Shown here piece after piece: positions 1 through 5,775 of a stretch of DNA of 6,538 bases. Source of the stretch: Propionibacteriaceae bacterium (GTDB lineage Bacteria; Actinomycetota; Actinomycetes; Propionibacteriales; Propionibacteriaceae); assembly GCA_025923975.1 (NCBI GenBank), contig JAICEV010000215.1, forward strand, positions 1 through 6,538, given 5' to 3'. The notes beneath the pieces are model-generated. The model was given only the letters and a program-made list of their open reading frames with translations, had not been told where the DNA came from and ran no database searches. Each line of letters opens with the position of its first letter. Position 1 is the first letter of the stretch. A program made the position numbers and the translations under genes.

Positions 1-203
1 ATCGCACCGTAGGCGAGGACGTCCGCGATCGCCCTGCACGCGAGGACGTCCGCAATCGCACCGAAGGCGAGGACGTCCGCGATCGCCCTGCACGCGAGGA
101 CGTCCGCGATCGCCCTGCACGCGAGGACGTCCGCGATCGCACCGTAGCCGACGACGTCCCCGATCGCACCCCACGCGAGGACGTCCGCGATCGCACCGTA
201 CGC
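1..203. repeat. 27-bp tandem repeat, seven full units plus a partial one
   Basis: Units start at 15, 42, 69, 96, 123, 150 and 177, exactly 27 bp apart, with a partial unit at 1-14. The core is GAGGACGTCCGCGATCGC followed by a variable 9-bp segment (CCTGCACGC or ACCGTACGC types). Units 1, 3 and 4 are identical, which points to recent duplication or conversion. Unit 6 is the most diverged. Each unit is exactly nine codons, so copy-number change would keep the reading frame. Confidence 0.9.
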
Positions 204-302
204 GATGAGCAAGCCAGTTCGACTCGGCTCGATGTCGATGACAACTCGGTACGGGATGACCTGCGCCGTGGCGACGACAGGCCTTCGGACCCTCGCCGCT
301 GA
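1..302 (+). CDS. C-terminal part of an unidentified protein with a 9-residue charged tandem repeat (5' end outside window)
   Basis: The frame starting at base 3 is open from the window edge to a TGA at 300-302, giving 99 residues with no start inside the window. Residues 5-67 are seven consecutive 9-residue units close to EDVRDR-x-x-R (variants EDVRDRPAR, EDVRNRTEG, EDVRDRTVA, DDVPDRTPR, EDVRDRTVR). A non-repetitive, Asp/Arg-rich tail of about 32 residues follows, ending in SDPRR. The tail has no hydrophobic core, so it is probably disordered or an extended mixed-charge segment. The stop lies 4 bp from the stop of the convergent HAD gene, as expected for a real gene end in a compact genome, and a hairpin follows at 320-370. 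The family cannot be named because the catalytic or core part lies upstream. The codon-aligned minus frame is also open here (units like GAIADVLA) but has only a TTG as a possible start. The strand choice is therefore an inference. Confidence 0.5.
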   Translation, partial: RTVGEDVRDRPAREDVRNRTEGEDVRDRPAREDVRDRPAREDVRDRTVADDVPDRTPREDVRDRTVRDEQASSTRLDVDDNSVRDDLRRGDDRPSDPRR

Positions 303-306
303 TCAG

Positions 307-1110
307 CTAGCCGAACCAGTGACGTAACTCAGCTGCCGGTCCACCTTGATCGATCAGCTGGGTTACGTCATCTGCAGCTGCCTTGACTTCGTCCGGGGCG
401 TCGCCAATCGCCACGCCGCGACCGGCCCAGCGCAGCATCTCGATGTCATTCCGGCCGTCACCAAACGCCAGCACATCAGCGGCAGAGACACCGAAGCCGG
501 CTGCTACTTCGGCGAGCCCGGTTGCCTTGTTCACCCCATCTGGGGCTATGTCCAGCCAGGCACTCCAGCCGACGAAGTAGCTGACACCTTGCAAACCGAG
601 GTGGCGGGCCAGCGCAACGAAGTCCTCCTCGGAGCGAGTCGGATCTCGGACGATCACCCGGGTCACCGGCCGTGAACCTAGTTGCTCGGCATCCTCGATG
701 ATCAACTCGCCGGTCAGGTCATCGCCTGGAAAACGATCGTTGAGCCGGTAACCGCGACCGATCTCCTCCACTGCGATCAACGTGCCTGGAGCAAAGTCCT
801 CAACCTGAGCGATCACAGGTCGCGGATCAAACGTGATCGCCTTGATGATCTCCTGCGGCGGATACCGTACGATCACGGCACCGTTGGAGCAGACCGACGG
901 TCCGGGTGGCAGGCCAAGCTCGTCGAACAGCGGCCTAGTGCCGTGCCAGGACCGACCGGTGGACAGCACCACCGGTACCCGAGCTTGAACGACCAGGCTT
1001 ACCGCTTCGGCCACCGTCGGCAGCAGTAGGCCGTTGCGATCTACTACGGTGCCATCAATGTCCAGCGCGACCAGGCGCGGGCGCCAGGCCTGACCAGCTG
1101 AGTGTTTCAA
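307..1110 (-). CDS. Cof-type HAD-superfamily phosphatase (class IIB)
   Basis: A predicted cytoplasmic Mg2+-dependent phosphatase of 267 residues, a usual length for the Cof/YidA group; these act on sugar phosphates, nucleotides or flavin phosphates. All four HAD motifs are visible. Motif I is DIDGT at 17-21, with nucleophile D17 and general acid D19. Motif II is STGR at 50-53. Motif III is K195, in DGVNK. Motif IV is GDGRND at 217-222. SNGA at 75-78 is also typical. Residues from about 85 to 185 would form the C2B cap that sets specificity, so the substrate cannot be read from sequence. The start is TTG at 1110-1108, overlapping the serS stop as TTGA. A GGGAGG lies about 13 nt upstream, a rather long spacing, so translational coupling to serS is likely. 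Pairing of serS with such a hydrolase is common in Actinobacteria. The family call is firm and the physiological role unknown. Confidence 0.93.
   Translation of the reverse strand: MKHSAGQAWRPRLVALDIDGTVVDRNGLLLPTVAEAVSLVVQARVPVVLSTGRSWHGTRPLFDELGLPPGPSVCSNGAVIVRYPPQEIIKAITFDPRPVIAQVEDFAPGTLIAVEEIGRGYRLNDRFPGDDLTGELIIEDAEQLGSRPVTRVIVRDPTRSEEDFVALARHLGLQGVSYFVGWSAWLDIAPDGVNKATGLAEVAAGFGVSAADVLAFGDGRNDIEMLRWAGRGVAIGDAPDEVKAAADDVTQLIDQGGPAAELRHWFG
320..370 (+). terminator. 16-bp-stem hairpin at the convergent gene ends
   Basis: Arms TGACGTAACTCAGCTG (320-335) and CAGCTGGGTTACGTCA (355-370) pair at 15 of 16 positions around a 19-nt loop. The odd pair is a G-U wobble in plus-strand RNA but an A-C mismatch in minus-strand RNA. 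It starts 18 bp after the plus-strand stop at 302 and lies within the last codons of the minus-strand HAD gene. No T-run follows, so it would be a U-less terminator; that function is inferred. Confidence 0.45.
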
Positions 1111-2378
1111 CGGGGGGTCAGAGCCTCCCGGCCTCCCAAGTAGGGCCGTAGCGCCTCGGGAATGCGCACTGATCCGTCCGCCTGCTGATGATTTTCCAAG
1201 ATCATGATGATGGTTCTGGTCATCGCGCAGAGCGTCCCGTTCAAGGTGGCGACGGGTGCTGTGCCGGAATCGAAGCGAGCCCGAATGTTGAGCCGGCGCG
1301 CCTGAAAATCGGTGCAGTTGGACGTCGAGGTGATCTCCCGGTAACGATCTTGAGTGGGTAGCCAGCCATTGCAGTCGTATTTCCGCGCGGCACTCAAACC
1401 AAGATCACCAGCGGCCAGTTCGATTACCTGGAACGGGATTTCGAGAGCGGTAATGAACTCCTTCTCCCACTGCAGCAACCTCTGGTGCTCCGCCTCCGCA
1501 TCTTCTGGCGCACAGAAAACGAACATCTCGACCTTGTCGAACCAATGCACCCGAAAGATGCCTCGGGTGTCCTTGCCGTGGGAGCCGGCTTCCCGCCGAT
1601 AGCACGGGCTCAGGCCGACGTAGTGGCGCGGCAATGTGACAGGATCGAGGATCTCATCGGAGTGGTAGGCCGCCAGCGGGACCTCCGAAGTGCCCACCAG
1701 ATAAAGATCATCTTCCTCGAGATGGTAAACGTCTTGCGCGGCCTGGCCGAGGAAACCGGTGCCCTCCATCGCCTGCGGCTTGACCAGCGAGGGTGGAATG
1801 AAGGGGATGAAGCCGTTCGCTGTCGCGGTGCTCATGGCTAGATTGGTCAAGGCCAGCTCCAGCTCGGCCCCTTGACCGGTGAGGTAGTAGAACCGGGAGC
1901 CAGACACCTTCGCACCGCGTTCCACGTCGATCGCGCCGAGCAACTGGCCGAGCTCCAGATGATCTTTGGGTCGGAAGCCTTCGGCAGCGAAGTCGCGCGG
2001 TGCACCCACTGTTTCCAGCACGACATAGTCGTCTTCGCCGCCGGGCGGCACGTCGTAAAAGACCAGATTCCCCACCTGACGCAGCATTTGGTCGAACGCG
2101 ATGCCGATCTCGTTCTGTGCAGCCTCCGCCTTCTTGACCATGTCAGCGAGCTCCTTGGTACGGCTCAGTAGGGCCGTACGCTGCTCACCTCCTGCCTGCG
2201 CGACTTGCTTGCCAAGCCCCTTCTGCTCGGCTCGGAGCTCTTCGAACTGAGCAATTGCGTTACGACGCGCCTCGTCTGCCTTGATCAGGTCATCGACCAG
2301 AGACTCCGACTCGCCGCGGGCGTGTTGAGACGCCCGTACCCGGTCTGGATCGAGGCGGAGCACCTTGACATCAATCAC
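1107..2378 (-). CDS. serS: Seryl-tRNA synthetase
   Basis: Charges tRNA-Ser (and tRNA-Sec where present) with serine in the cytoplasm. The 423-residue length matches bacterial SerRS. Residues 1-105 form the charged, helical N-terminal arm that binds the tRNA long variable arm (coiled coil about 28-100, rich in E/K/A/Q). The class II catalytic core follows. Motif 1 is around 188-200 (NGFIPFIPPSLVK). The serine-binding TSE is at 230-232. Motif 2 runs from about 260 to 284 (YRREAGSHGKDTRG, then FRVHWFDKVE). The E348/STSNC segment is at 348-355. Motif 3 is at 380-396 (NGTLCAMTRTI, with conserved R388). The start is GTG at 2378-2376. There is no good Shine-Dalgarno, but TAGGCT lies 6 nt before the GTG, so the mRNA may be leaderless. 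The next start within the gene would cut into the arm, so this start is preferred. It is transcribed with the downstream HAD gene, sharing 3 bp, and divergently from the PAP2/kinase gene 100 bp away. Confidence 0.98.
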   Translation of the reverse strand: MIDVKVLRLDPDRVRASQHARGESESLVDDLIKADEARRNAIAQFEELRAEQKGLGKQVAQAGGEQRTALLSRTKELADMVKKAEAAQNEIGIAFDQMLRQVGNLVFYDVPPGGEDDYVVLETVGAPRDFAAEGFRPKDHLELGQLLGAIDVERGAKVSGSRFYYLTGQGAELELALTNLAMSTATANGFIPFIPPSLVKPQAMEGTGFLGQAAQDVYHLEEDDLYLVGTSEVPLAAYHSDEILDPVTLPRHYVGLSPCYRREAGSHGKDTRGIFRVHWFDKVEMFVFCAPEDAEAEHQRLLQWEKEFITALEIPFQVIELAAGDLGLSAARKYDCNGWLPTQDRYREITSTSNCTDFQARRLNIRARFDSGTAPVATLNGTLCAMTRTIIMILENHQQADGSVRIPEALRPYLGGREALTPR

Positions 2379-2384
2379 CGGGCA

Positions 2385-2390
2385 AGCCTA
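2385..2390 (-). promoter_or_regulatory. Candidate -10 element for serS (possible leaderless transcript)
   Basis: On the minus strand TAGGCT fits the actinobacterial TAnnnT -10 pattern and is followed by exactly 6 nt (TGCCCG) before the GTG start. Transcription could therefore begin at the first base of the start codon. No clear -35 is seen 17-18 nt upstream. Six informative bases are weak evidence alone; support comes from the same spacing in front of pheA. Confidence 0.35.
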
Positions 2391-2478
2391 ACCACCGGTA
2401 GTAGTGGACGCGATCGGATTGTGATCGGGCGCAAATAAGGCACTCATTCTTGGGTCCTGCTGCCATGATGAAGCGGTT

Positions 2479-4206
2479 ATGGTCCGCCGTCCCCCGAGCC
2501 GATCATCGGTTCTGATCGCGATCTCACTGCTCGTGGCGTTCCTTGGCTGGACCTGGCTGGCATTCAACTGGTCCGGCCTCGCGGCCCTCGACCTGGGTAC
2601 GGCGCCACCTCAATTGGATCCCGACTCGCCCGCCGCAGAGATCGCCAGCGCCTTCGCCCTGGCCACCTGGCCGGGACTTCAGTACGCCGCATTAGCAGCG
2701 ATCGCCTTTTGGGCGGTGCGGCACCGGTTGCGTCAGCTCGCCGTAGGGCTAGTCCTGGTGATCACCCTGGCTTGGGCCGGCTCCTCTCTCCTCAAGATCA
2801 CTTTTCAAAAGCCCCGCCCGGAGCAGGCCCTCGATCTGTTGACCGCAACCGGTTATGCCTATCCATCCGGCCACATGACCGGCGTGGTGGCAATGTCGAT
2901 CGCCGTTGGGGCCACCTTCGCGGTGACCAGACAGAGCGTCCGGGCCCGGATCTTCTGGCAGGTTGGCTCCGGTCTGCTGGTGCTCGCTGTGGCCTTCAAT
3001 CGCTGGATCACCGGTGGGCATTACATCACCGACATCGTGGGCGGCGCGTTGCTGGGCGCCCTTGCCGCGACTGTCGCGTTATTGGTGGCCGGGGTTAAGG
3101 TGCCGAGCCCCCACGAGCTGGTGGGTGAGATCGTCCGCAGCCGCGCTATCCCCGAGGAAGCTCCTGCGGTCCCGCCACCGCGCGCCGCAGTCATCTACAA
3201 CCCCGCCAGAGTCACAGATTGGATCACCTTCCGGCGCCACGTGGAATATGAGCTGAAGAGCCGAGGGTGGGACCGGGCCCTTTGGCTCGAGACCGCGACC
3301 GACGATCCCGGTCGGGCGATGACCGAGCAGGCCGTACGCGAGAACGTCGACCTGGTGCTCGGGGCGGGTGGTGACGGCACCATCCGAATCATCTGCTCAG
3401 GTCTGGCCCACACCGGGATTCCCTTCGGCCTCATCCCAGCCGGAACCGGCAATCTGCTAGCCCGCAACATCGGCATCCCGCTGGACGAGGTAGCCGCACT
3501 GAACGTCGCCTTTGATGGTGTGGACAAAGCGCTGGACCTGGTACGGCTCACCGTTGATAACAAGCCGCCTGATCATTTCTTGGTGATGGCCGGCATCGGC
3601 CTGGATGCGGTGATCATGGAAGGTGCCGATCCGAAGATGAAGAAGGCTGTCGGCTCAGCCGCGTACTTCGTCTCGGCAGCTCAAAACGCGAACCATCCCG
3701 CTATGCACGCCACTATCGCGGTCGACAACGAGCCACCCGTCAAGCGCCGCGCCCACCTCATCGTGGTCGGCAATGTCGGCTTCCTGATGGCAAACATTCA
3801 GCTGATCCCAGGCGCACGTGCCGACGACGGGAAGCTGGATGTGCTGGTCGCTTCACCGCGGAGTCTGCGGGACTGGGTCAGGCTGACGACTCGGGTCTTG
3901 ACCCGACGCCGGCAACCCGATGATCAGTTGGATCGGCTGACAGGTCGCAGGGTCACCATCACGGTGGAAGAGCGGGATCAGGTTCAGCTCGACGGCGACA
4001 CTGTCGGAGAGTGCAATACTCTGACCGCTGAGGTGGTGCCAAGCGCGCTGCTGCTCCGGGTACCGCGGGCAGCCAATGAACCTGATACAGCCAGTGGCGA
4101 GCTGGCTCCAGCGACCGTAGCCCGCCGTATCCGAGTGCCGGGCGGGACGGCGGTCAGCCGCGCAGCCTCTGCAGCCAGGTCGCGGCTGCGGCGTAGTCAT
4201 CGTTAG
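2479..4206 (+). CDS. Fusion of PAP2 lipid phosphatase and diacylglycerol-kinase-family lipid kinase
   Basis: A 575-residue bifunctional membrane protein. Residues 1-205 are a six-helix PAP2 domain (helices near 11-30, 61-80, 86-104, 133-149, 158-174 and 186-205). It has the complete phosphatase signature: K106-x6-R113-P114, P129-S-G-H132 and R175-x5-H181-x3-D185. After a proline-rich linker (about 206-234) comes a DAGK_cat/LCB5-type kinase: VIYNP at 238-242, nucleotide-binding GGDGT at 297-301, and PAGTGN at 320-325, followed by ARN. The C-terminal lobe contains DGKLD at 450-454 and QLDGD at 503-507. The last 45 residues are Ala/Arg-rich and probably disordered. With the N-terminus inside, all three PAP2 motifs fall on the outer face and the kinase in the cytoplasm. 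The likely chemistry is dephosphorylation of an exported lipid phosphate and ATP-dependent phosphorylation of diacylglycerol or a similar lipid; substrates are unknown. The ATG at 2479 has only weak Shine-Dalgarno-like sequence (GAAGCGG), and no convincing promoter is seen in the 100-bp gap. The 3' end overlaps pheA. Confidence 0.92.
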   Translation: MVRRPPSRSSVLIAISLLVAFLGWTWLAFNWSGLAALDLGTAPPQLDPDSPAAEIASAFALATWPGLQYAALAAIAFWAVRHRLRQLAVGLVLVITLAWAGSSLLKITFQKPRPEQALDLLTATGYAYPSGHMTGVVAMSIAVGATFAVTRQSVRARIFWQVGSGLLVLAVAFNRWITGGHYITDIVGGALLGALAATVALLVAGVKVPSPHELVGEIVRSRAIPEEAPAVPPPRAAVIYNPARVTDWITFRRHVEYELKSRGWDRALWLETATDDPGRAMTEQAVRENVDLVLGAGGDGTIRIICSGLAHTGIPFGLIPAGTGNLLARNIGIPLDEVAALNVAFDGVDKALDLVRLTVDNKPPDHFLVMAGIGLDAVIMEGADPKMKKAVGSAAYFVSAAQNANHPAMHATIAVDNEPPVKRRAHLIVVGNVGFLMANIQLIPGARADDGKLDVLVASPRSLRDWVRLTTRVLTRRRQPDDQLDRLTGRRVTITVEERDQVQLDGDTVGECNTLTAEVVPSALLLRVPRAANEPDTASGELAPATVARRIRVPGGTAVSRAASAARSRLRRSHR

Positions 4207-5083
4207 AGGTGCCGTGCGGAATGATCGGCTCCGTTAGGTCGGCTCGTGGATAACTGCCGAGGAAGATCACGTCCTTACAGACCCGGTGCAGGCCCATCAT
4301 CGCCTCGGCGAGCCGGGCATCGTCGATGTGACCCTCCGCGTCGACGCTGAAGCAGTAGTCGCCAAGGCTGCGCTTGGTGGGCCGCGACTCAATGCGGCAC
4401 AAGTTCACGCCGCGGCTGGCGAACTGTTCGAGGATCTCGAGCAGAGCGCCGGGATGGTTGTCGCGCATGAAAAGGACCATTGTGGTCTTGTCGGCGCCGG
4501 TGGACGGACCGACCGCGCCGGCCCGCGAAACCAAGACGAATCGAGTGACCGCGTCCGGATTGTCGGCAATTCTTGTCGCCAGGGGTGTGAGTTTGTTCAG
4601 CTCACCCGCGATGTCGGCACAGATCGCAGCATCGAACCGGGAGCGAGGATCGGCCACCTCTGCCGCGGCGGCTGCGGTCGAGCCGCCCTCGGTGATGATC
4701 GCGTCAGGGAGATTGGCCGCCAACCAATCGCGGCACTGAGCGGCCGCGTGGGGATGGGTCAGCACGCGGTGTACGTCGTGGAGCAGGGTGCCGTTGCGTG
4801 CGAAGAGTGTGAACTGCACCGGCAGCACCACCTCGCCAACAATCCTCAACGGCTCGCCATAGGTCAGGTTGTCGAGCGTCGCGGTGACTCCGCCTTCAAC
4901 GGAGTTCTCAATCGGCACCAGGGCGGCGGCAACGTCGCCATCCCGGACAGCCTGCAATGCCAGACCCACCGTCGGGTACGGGGTGGGTTCGTCTCGTAAT
5001 GGGGGTAGCGTCAGTAGCGCCTGATGAGTGAAGGTTCCCACCGGTCCGAAATAGCCATAGTGAGAAGGCTGAACTGCGAGCAC
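4154..5083 (-). CDS. pheA: Prephenate dehydratase with C-terminal ACT domain
   Basis: Converts prephenate to phenylpyruvate, the committed step to phenylalanine, in the cytoplasm. It is a monofunctional dehydratase of 309 residues with no chorismate mutase domain, as in other Actinobacteria. The PDT domain covers about 9-187: GPVGTF at 13-18, PIENSVEG at 57-64, HPHA at 110-113, and the catalytic-site T180-R-F182 within DAVTRFVLV. The regulatory ACT domain covers about 199-280, with NHPGAL at 209-214 and the phenylalanine-binding ESRP at 232-235, so feedback inhibition by phenylalanine is expected. A tail of about 28 residues follows, and its last 17 codons plus stop are antisense to the end of the PAP2/kinase gene (53-bp overlap). 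The start is GTG at 5083-5081, with no clear Shine-Dalgarno. TAGCCT sits 6 nt upstream, so the mRNA may be leaderless. A later start would endanger the GPxGTF strand. Confidence 0.97.
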   Translation of the reverse strand: MLAVQPSHYGYFGPVGTFTHQALLTLPPLRDEPTPYPTVGLALQAVRDGDVAAALVPIENSVEGGVTATLDNLTYGEPLRIVGEVVLPVQFTLFARNGTLLHDVHRVLTHPHAAAQCRDWLAANLPDAIITEGGSTAAAAAEVADPRSRFDAAICADIAGELNKLTPLATRIADNPDAVTRFVLVSRAGAVGPSTGADKTTMVLFMRDNHPGALLEILEQFASRGVNLCRIESRPTKRSLGDYCFSVDAEGHIDDARLAEAMMGLHRVCKDVIFLGSYPRADLTEPIIPHGTSNDDYAAAATWLQRLRG

Positions 5084-5089
5084 CGGCTC

Positions 5090-5095
5090 AGGCTA
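5090..5095 (-). promoter_or_regulatory. Candidate -10 element for pheA (possible leaderless transcript)
   Basis: Minus-strand TAGCCT, then 6 nt (GAGCCG), then the GTG start. This is the same layout as TAGGCT-N6-GTG at serS and would place the transcription start on the first base of the start codon. A -35 is not obvious. The element also resembles part of the nearby REP-like sequence (GCCTGAGCC), so chance or repeat origin cannot be excluded. Confidence 0.35.
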
Positions 5096-5142
5096 TCGCT
5101 GCCTAAAGCTGCGGTTTGACCATTTCTCACCCGAATGCCAAT

Positions 5143-5230
5143 GCGCCCTGAGCCTGCCGAAACGCGCCCTGAGCCTGTCGAAGGGCGCGTATCCACAAGC
5201 GCCGTCCTGAGCTTGTCGAAGGGCTCAGGC
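5143..5230. repeat. Cluster of three REP-like palindromic repeats (CCTGAGC[CT]TGTCGAAGG type)
   Basis: Three copies share the core CCTGAGC(C/T)TG(T/C)CGAA. Copies 1 and 2 (5143-5163 and 5164-5184) are adjacent 21-bp direct repeats; copy 3 is at 5206-5222. Copy 2 lies in a hairpin, and copy 3 forms a 7-bp inverted repeat, CCTGAGC (5206-5212) against GCTCAGG (5223-5229). Copy 3 extends over the DUF4188 stop codon at 5225-5227. This core is a widespread intergenic repeat, often mistranslated as FDKLR- or STSSGR-like peptides. It occupies most of the 141-bp gap between pheA and the DUF4188 gene. The remaining stretch, about 5096-5142, shows nothing recognisable. Confidence 0.8.
5162..5190 (-). 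terminator. Hairpin that could end the DUF4188 transcript
   Basis: Perfect 9-bp stem ACGCGCCCT (5162-5170) against AGGGCGCGT (5182-5190) around an 11-nt loop, 35 bp beyond the DUF4188 stop on the minus strand. It is G+C-rich with no U-tract, so it is at most a non-canonical terminator. Being a repeat element, it may simply be structured DNA or RNA. Confidence 0.3.
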
Positions 5231-5707
5231 GGCCTGGGGTAAACCGAGCCGCTCCGCTGCAGTCTCGCCACGCCGCGCCACCGGAACAACCAAAGTCGCT
5301 GCGGCCAGTCCCGAGGCAGGCATGCCGGAATAGATGGACTCGGCCCGCTCCACCACGTAGGTCTCGTGCCAGATGCCGACCGCGCCGGGAGCCTTCCGCG
5401 CCAGGCGGTTGAAGGCAGCCCAGGCTGGACGATGGGCAGCATTCCGGTCGCCCGCAAAGCGGTACAGCTTTTCGTGGGAGTTCCAGTACTGCACTACCAG
5501 CGGTCCGCCGGCACCCAAGGTCAGCCGATAGCCAAGCAGCCCCGAGTCGTTGTCTTTGGACAACTCGGCGAGCATGGCAGGCATGGCAGAGAACACCGGG
5601 AACCACAGATCTGGCCGCCATGGCTTGTTGATGCGCATCCCGATCAGGAACACGACAAGATCGCCGTCATAGTCATGAGTCATGCGACCCGAAATCACGT
5701 CAGCCAT
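5225..5707 (-). CDS. DUF4188 family protein, MerR-linked
   Basis: A small soluble protein of 160 residues that I place in the DUF4188 family (monooxygenase/oxime-dehydratase-like annotations) from the conserved string of motifs: VVFLIGMRINKPW at 18-30, WFPVF at 35-39, DSGLLGYR at 54-61, VVQYW at 71-75, GIWHETY at 111-117 with a conserved-looking histidine H114, and IYSGMPASGLA at 125-135. The pattern fits a ferredoxin-like alpha/beta-barrel fold, perhaps with a ligand or heme pocket; the biochemical role is not established. The start is ATG at 5707-5705, because GGAGG is placed 5 nt before it. A TTG 12 nt upstream would begin at or before the predicted transcription start. The gene diverges from a MerR regulator across a 37-bp dyad, so it is probably its target. 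The stop codon lies inside a REP-like repeat, so the last residues may be repeat-derived. Confidence 0.85.
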   Translation of the reverse strand: MADVISGRMTHDYDGDLVVFLIGMRINKPWRPDLWFPVFSAMPAMLAELSKDNDSGLLGYRLTLGAGGPLVVQYWNSHEKLYRFAGDRNAAHRPAWAAFNRLARKAPGAVGIWHETYVVERAESIYSGMPASGLAAATLVVPVARRGETAAERLGLPQAA

Positions 5708-5712
5708 AGGAT

Positions 5713-5717
5713 CCTCC
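5713..5717 (-). promoter_or_regulatory. Ribosome binding site GGAGG deciding the DUF4188 start
   Basis: Minus-strand TTGGAGG with 5 nt before ATG 5707-5705. The upstream in-frame TTG (5719-5717) overlaps this Shine-Dalgarno, so it is not the start. It is the strongest ribosome binding site in the window. Confidence 0.8.
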
Positions 5718-5724
5718 AAACTAG

Positions 5725-5730
5725 ATAGTA
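5725..5730 (-). promoter_or_regulatory. Candidate -10 for the DUF4188 gene
   Basis: Minus-strand TACTAT in the left arm of the dyad, with an expected start near 5718, leaving a short leader of about 11 nt that contains GGAGG. The facing -35 position (TCACTC with a 17-bp spacer) is poor and the extended -10 dinucleotide is absent, as would be expected if this promoter needs activation. Confidence 0.5.
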
Positions 5731-5759
5731 TTGCTCTCCATATTAGAGAGTGATACTAT
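5731..5759 (+). promoter_or_regulatory. Promoter for the MerR gene
   Basis: TTGCTC at 5731-5736 as -35, 17-bp spacer, and extended -10 TGATACTAT at 5751-5759 (hexamer TACTAT at 5754-5759). The transcription start is expected near 5766, which lies after the ATG at 5763 and before the ATG at 5781. The elements lie inside the dyad, so the regulator probably controls its own expression. Confidence 0.6.
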
Positions 5760-5769
5760 CCAATGTCAA

Positions 5770-5775
5770 GTGAGG
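5770..5775 (+). promoter_or_regulatory. Ribosome binding site GTGAGG deciding the MerR start
   Basis: GTGAGG with 5 nt before ATG 5781. The alternative in-frame ATG at 5763 has only the operator arm in front of it and lies upstream of the predicted transcription start. Confidence 0.55.

Larger units (their letters stand above)
5724..5760. promoter_or_regulatory. 37-bp inverted repeat, probable MerR operator shared by divergent genes
   Basis: Left arm GATAGTATTGCTCTC (5724-5738), 7-bp A+T-rich spacer, right arm GAGAGTGATACTATC (5746-5760). Thirteen of 15 positions are complementary, and the only mismatches are one dinucleotide (TG on the plus strand in both arms). The dyad covers most of the space between the two genes and contains a -10-like TACTAT in each direction. 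A MerR-type dimer bound at the centre would sit between the promoter elements. This assignment is by position and symmetry. Confidence 0.75.

Noticed and set aside
1..203. Iterons of a replication origin
   Set aside because: Period is exactly nine codons, the frame is open, and there is no A+T-rich stretch, DnaA box or replication gene nearby.
2379..2478. T-box or other riboswitch upstream of serS
   Set aside because: The gap to the divergent gene is only 100 bp, no T-box core sequence is seen, and the promoter signal suggests little or no leader.
2465..2515. 16-codon open frame (ATG ATG AAG...) overlapping the start of the PAP2/kinase gene
   Set aside because: A leader peptide was considered, but it has no ribosome binding site and no codon run suggesting attenuation; probably chance.
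5011..5621. Minus-strand open frames spanning the REP cluster
   Set aside because: They contain the FDKLR and STGSGR strings typical of mistranslated REP-like repeats and overlap pheA or DUF4188 in other frames.
5705..5719. TTG start at 5719 for the DUF4188 protein
   Set aside because: The codon overlaps the GGAGG ribosome binding site that serves the ATG at 5707.
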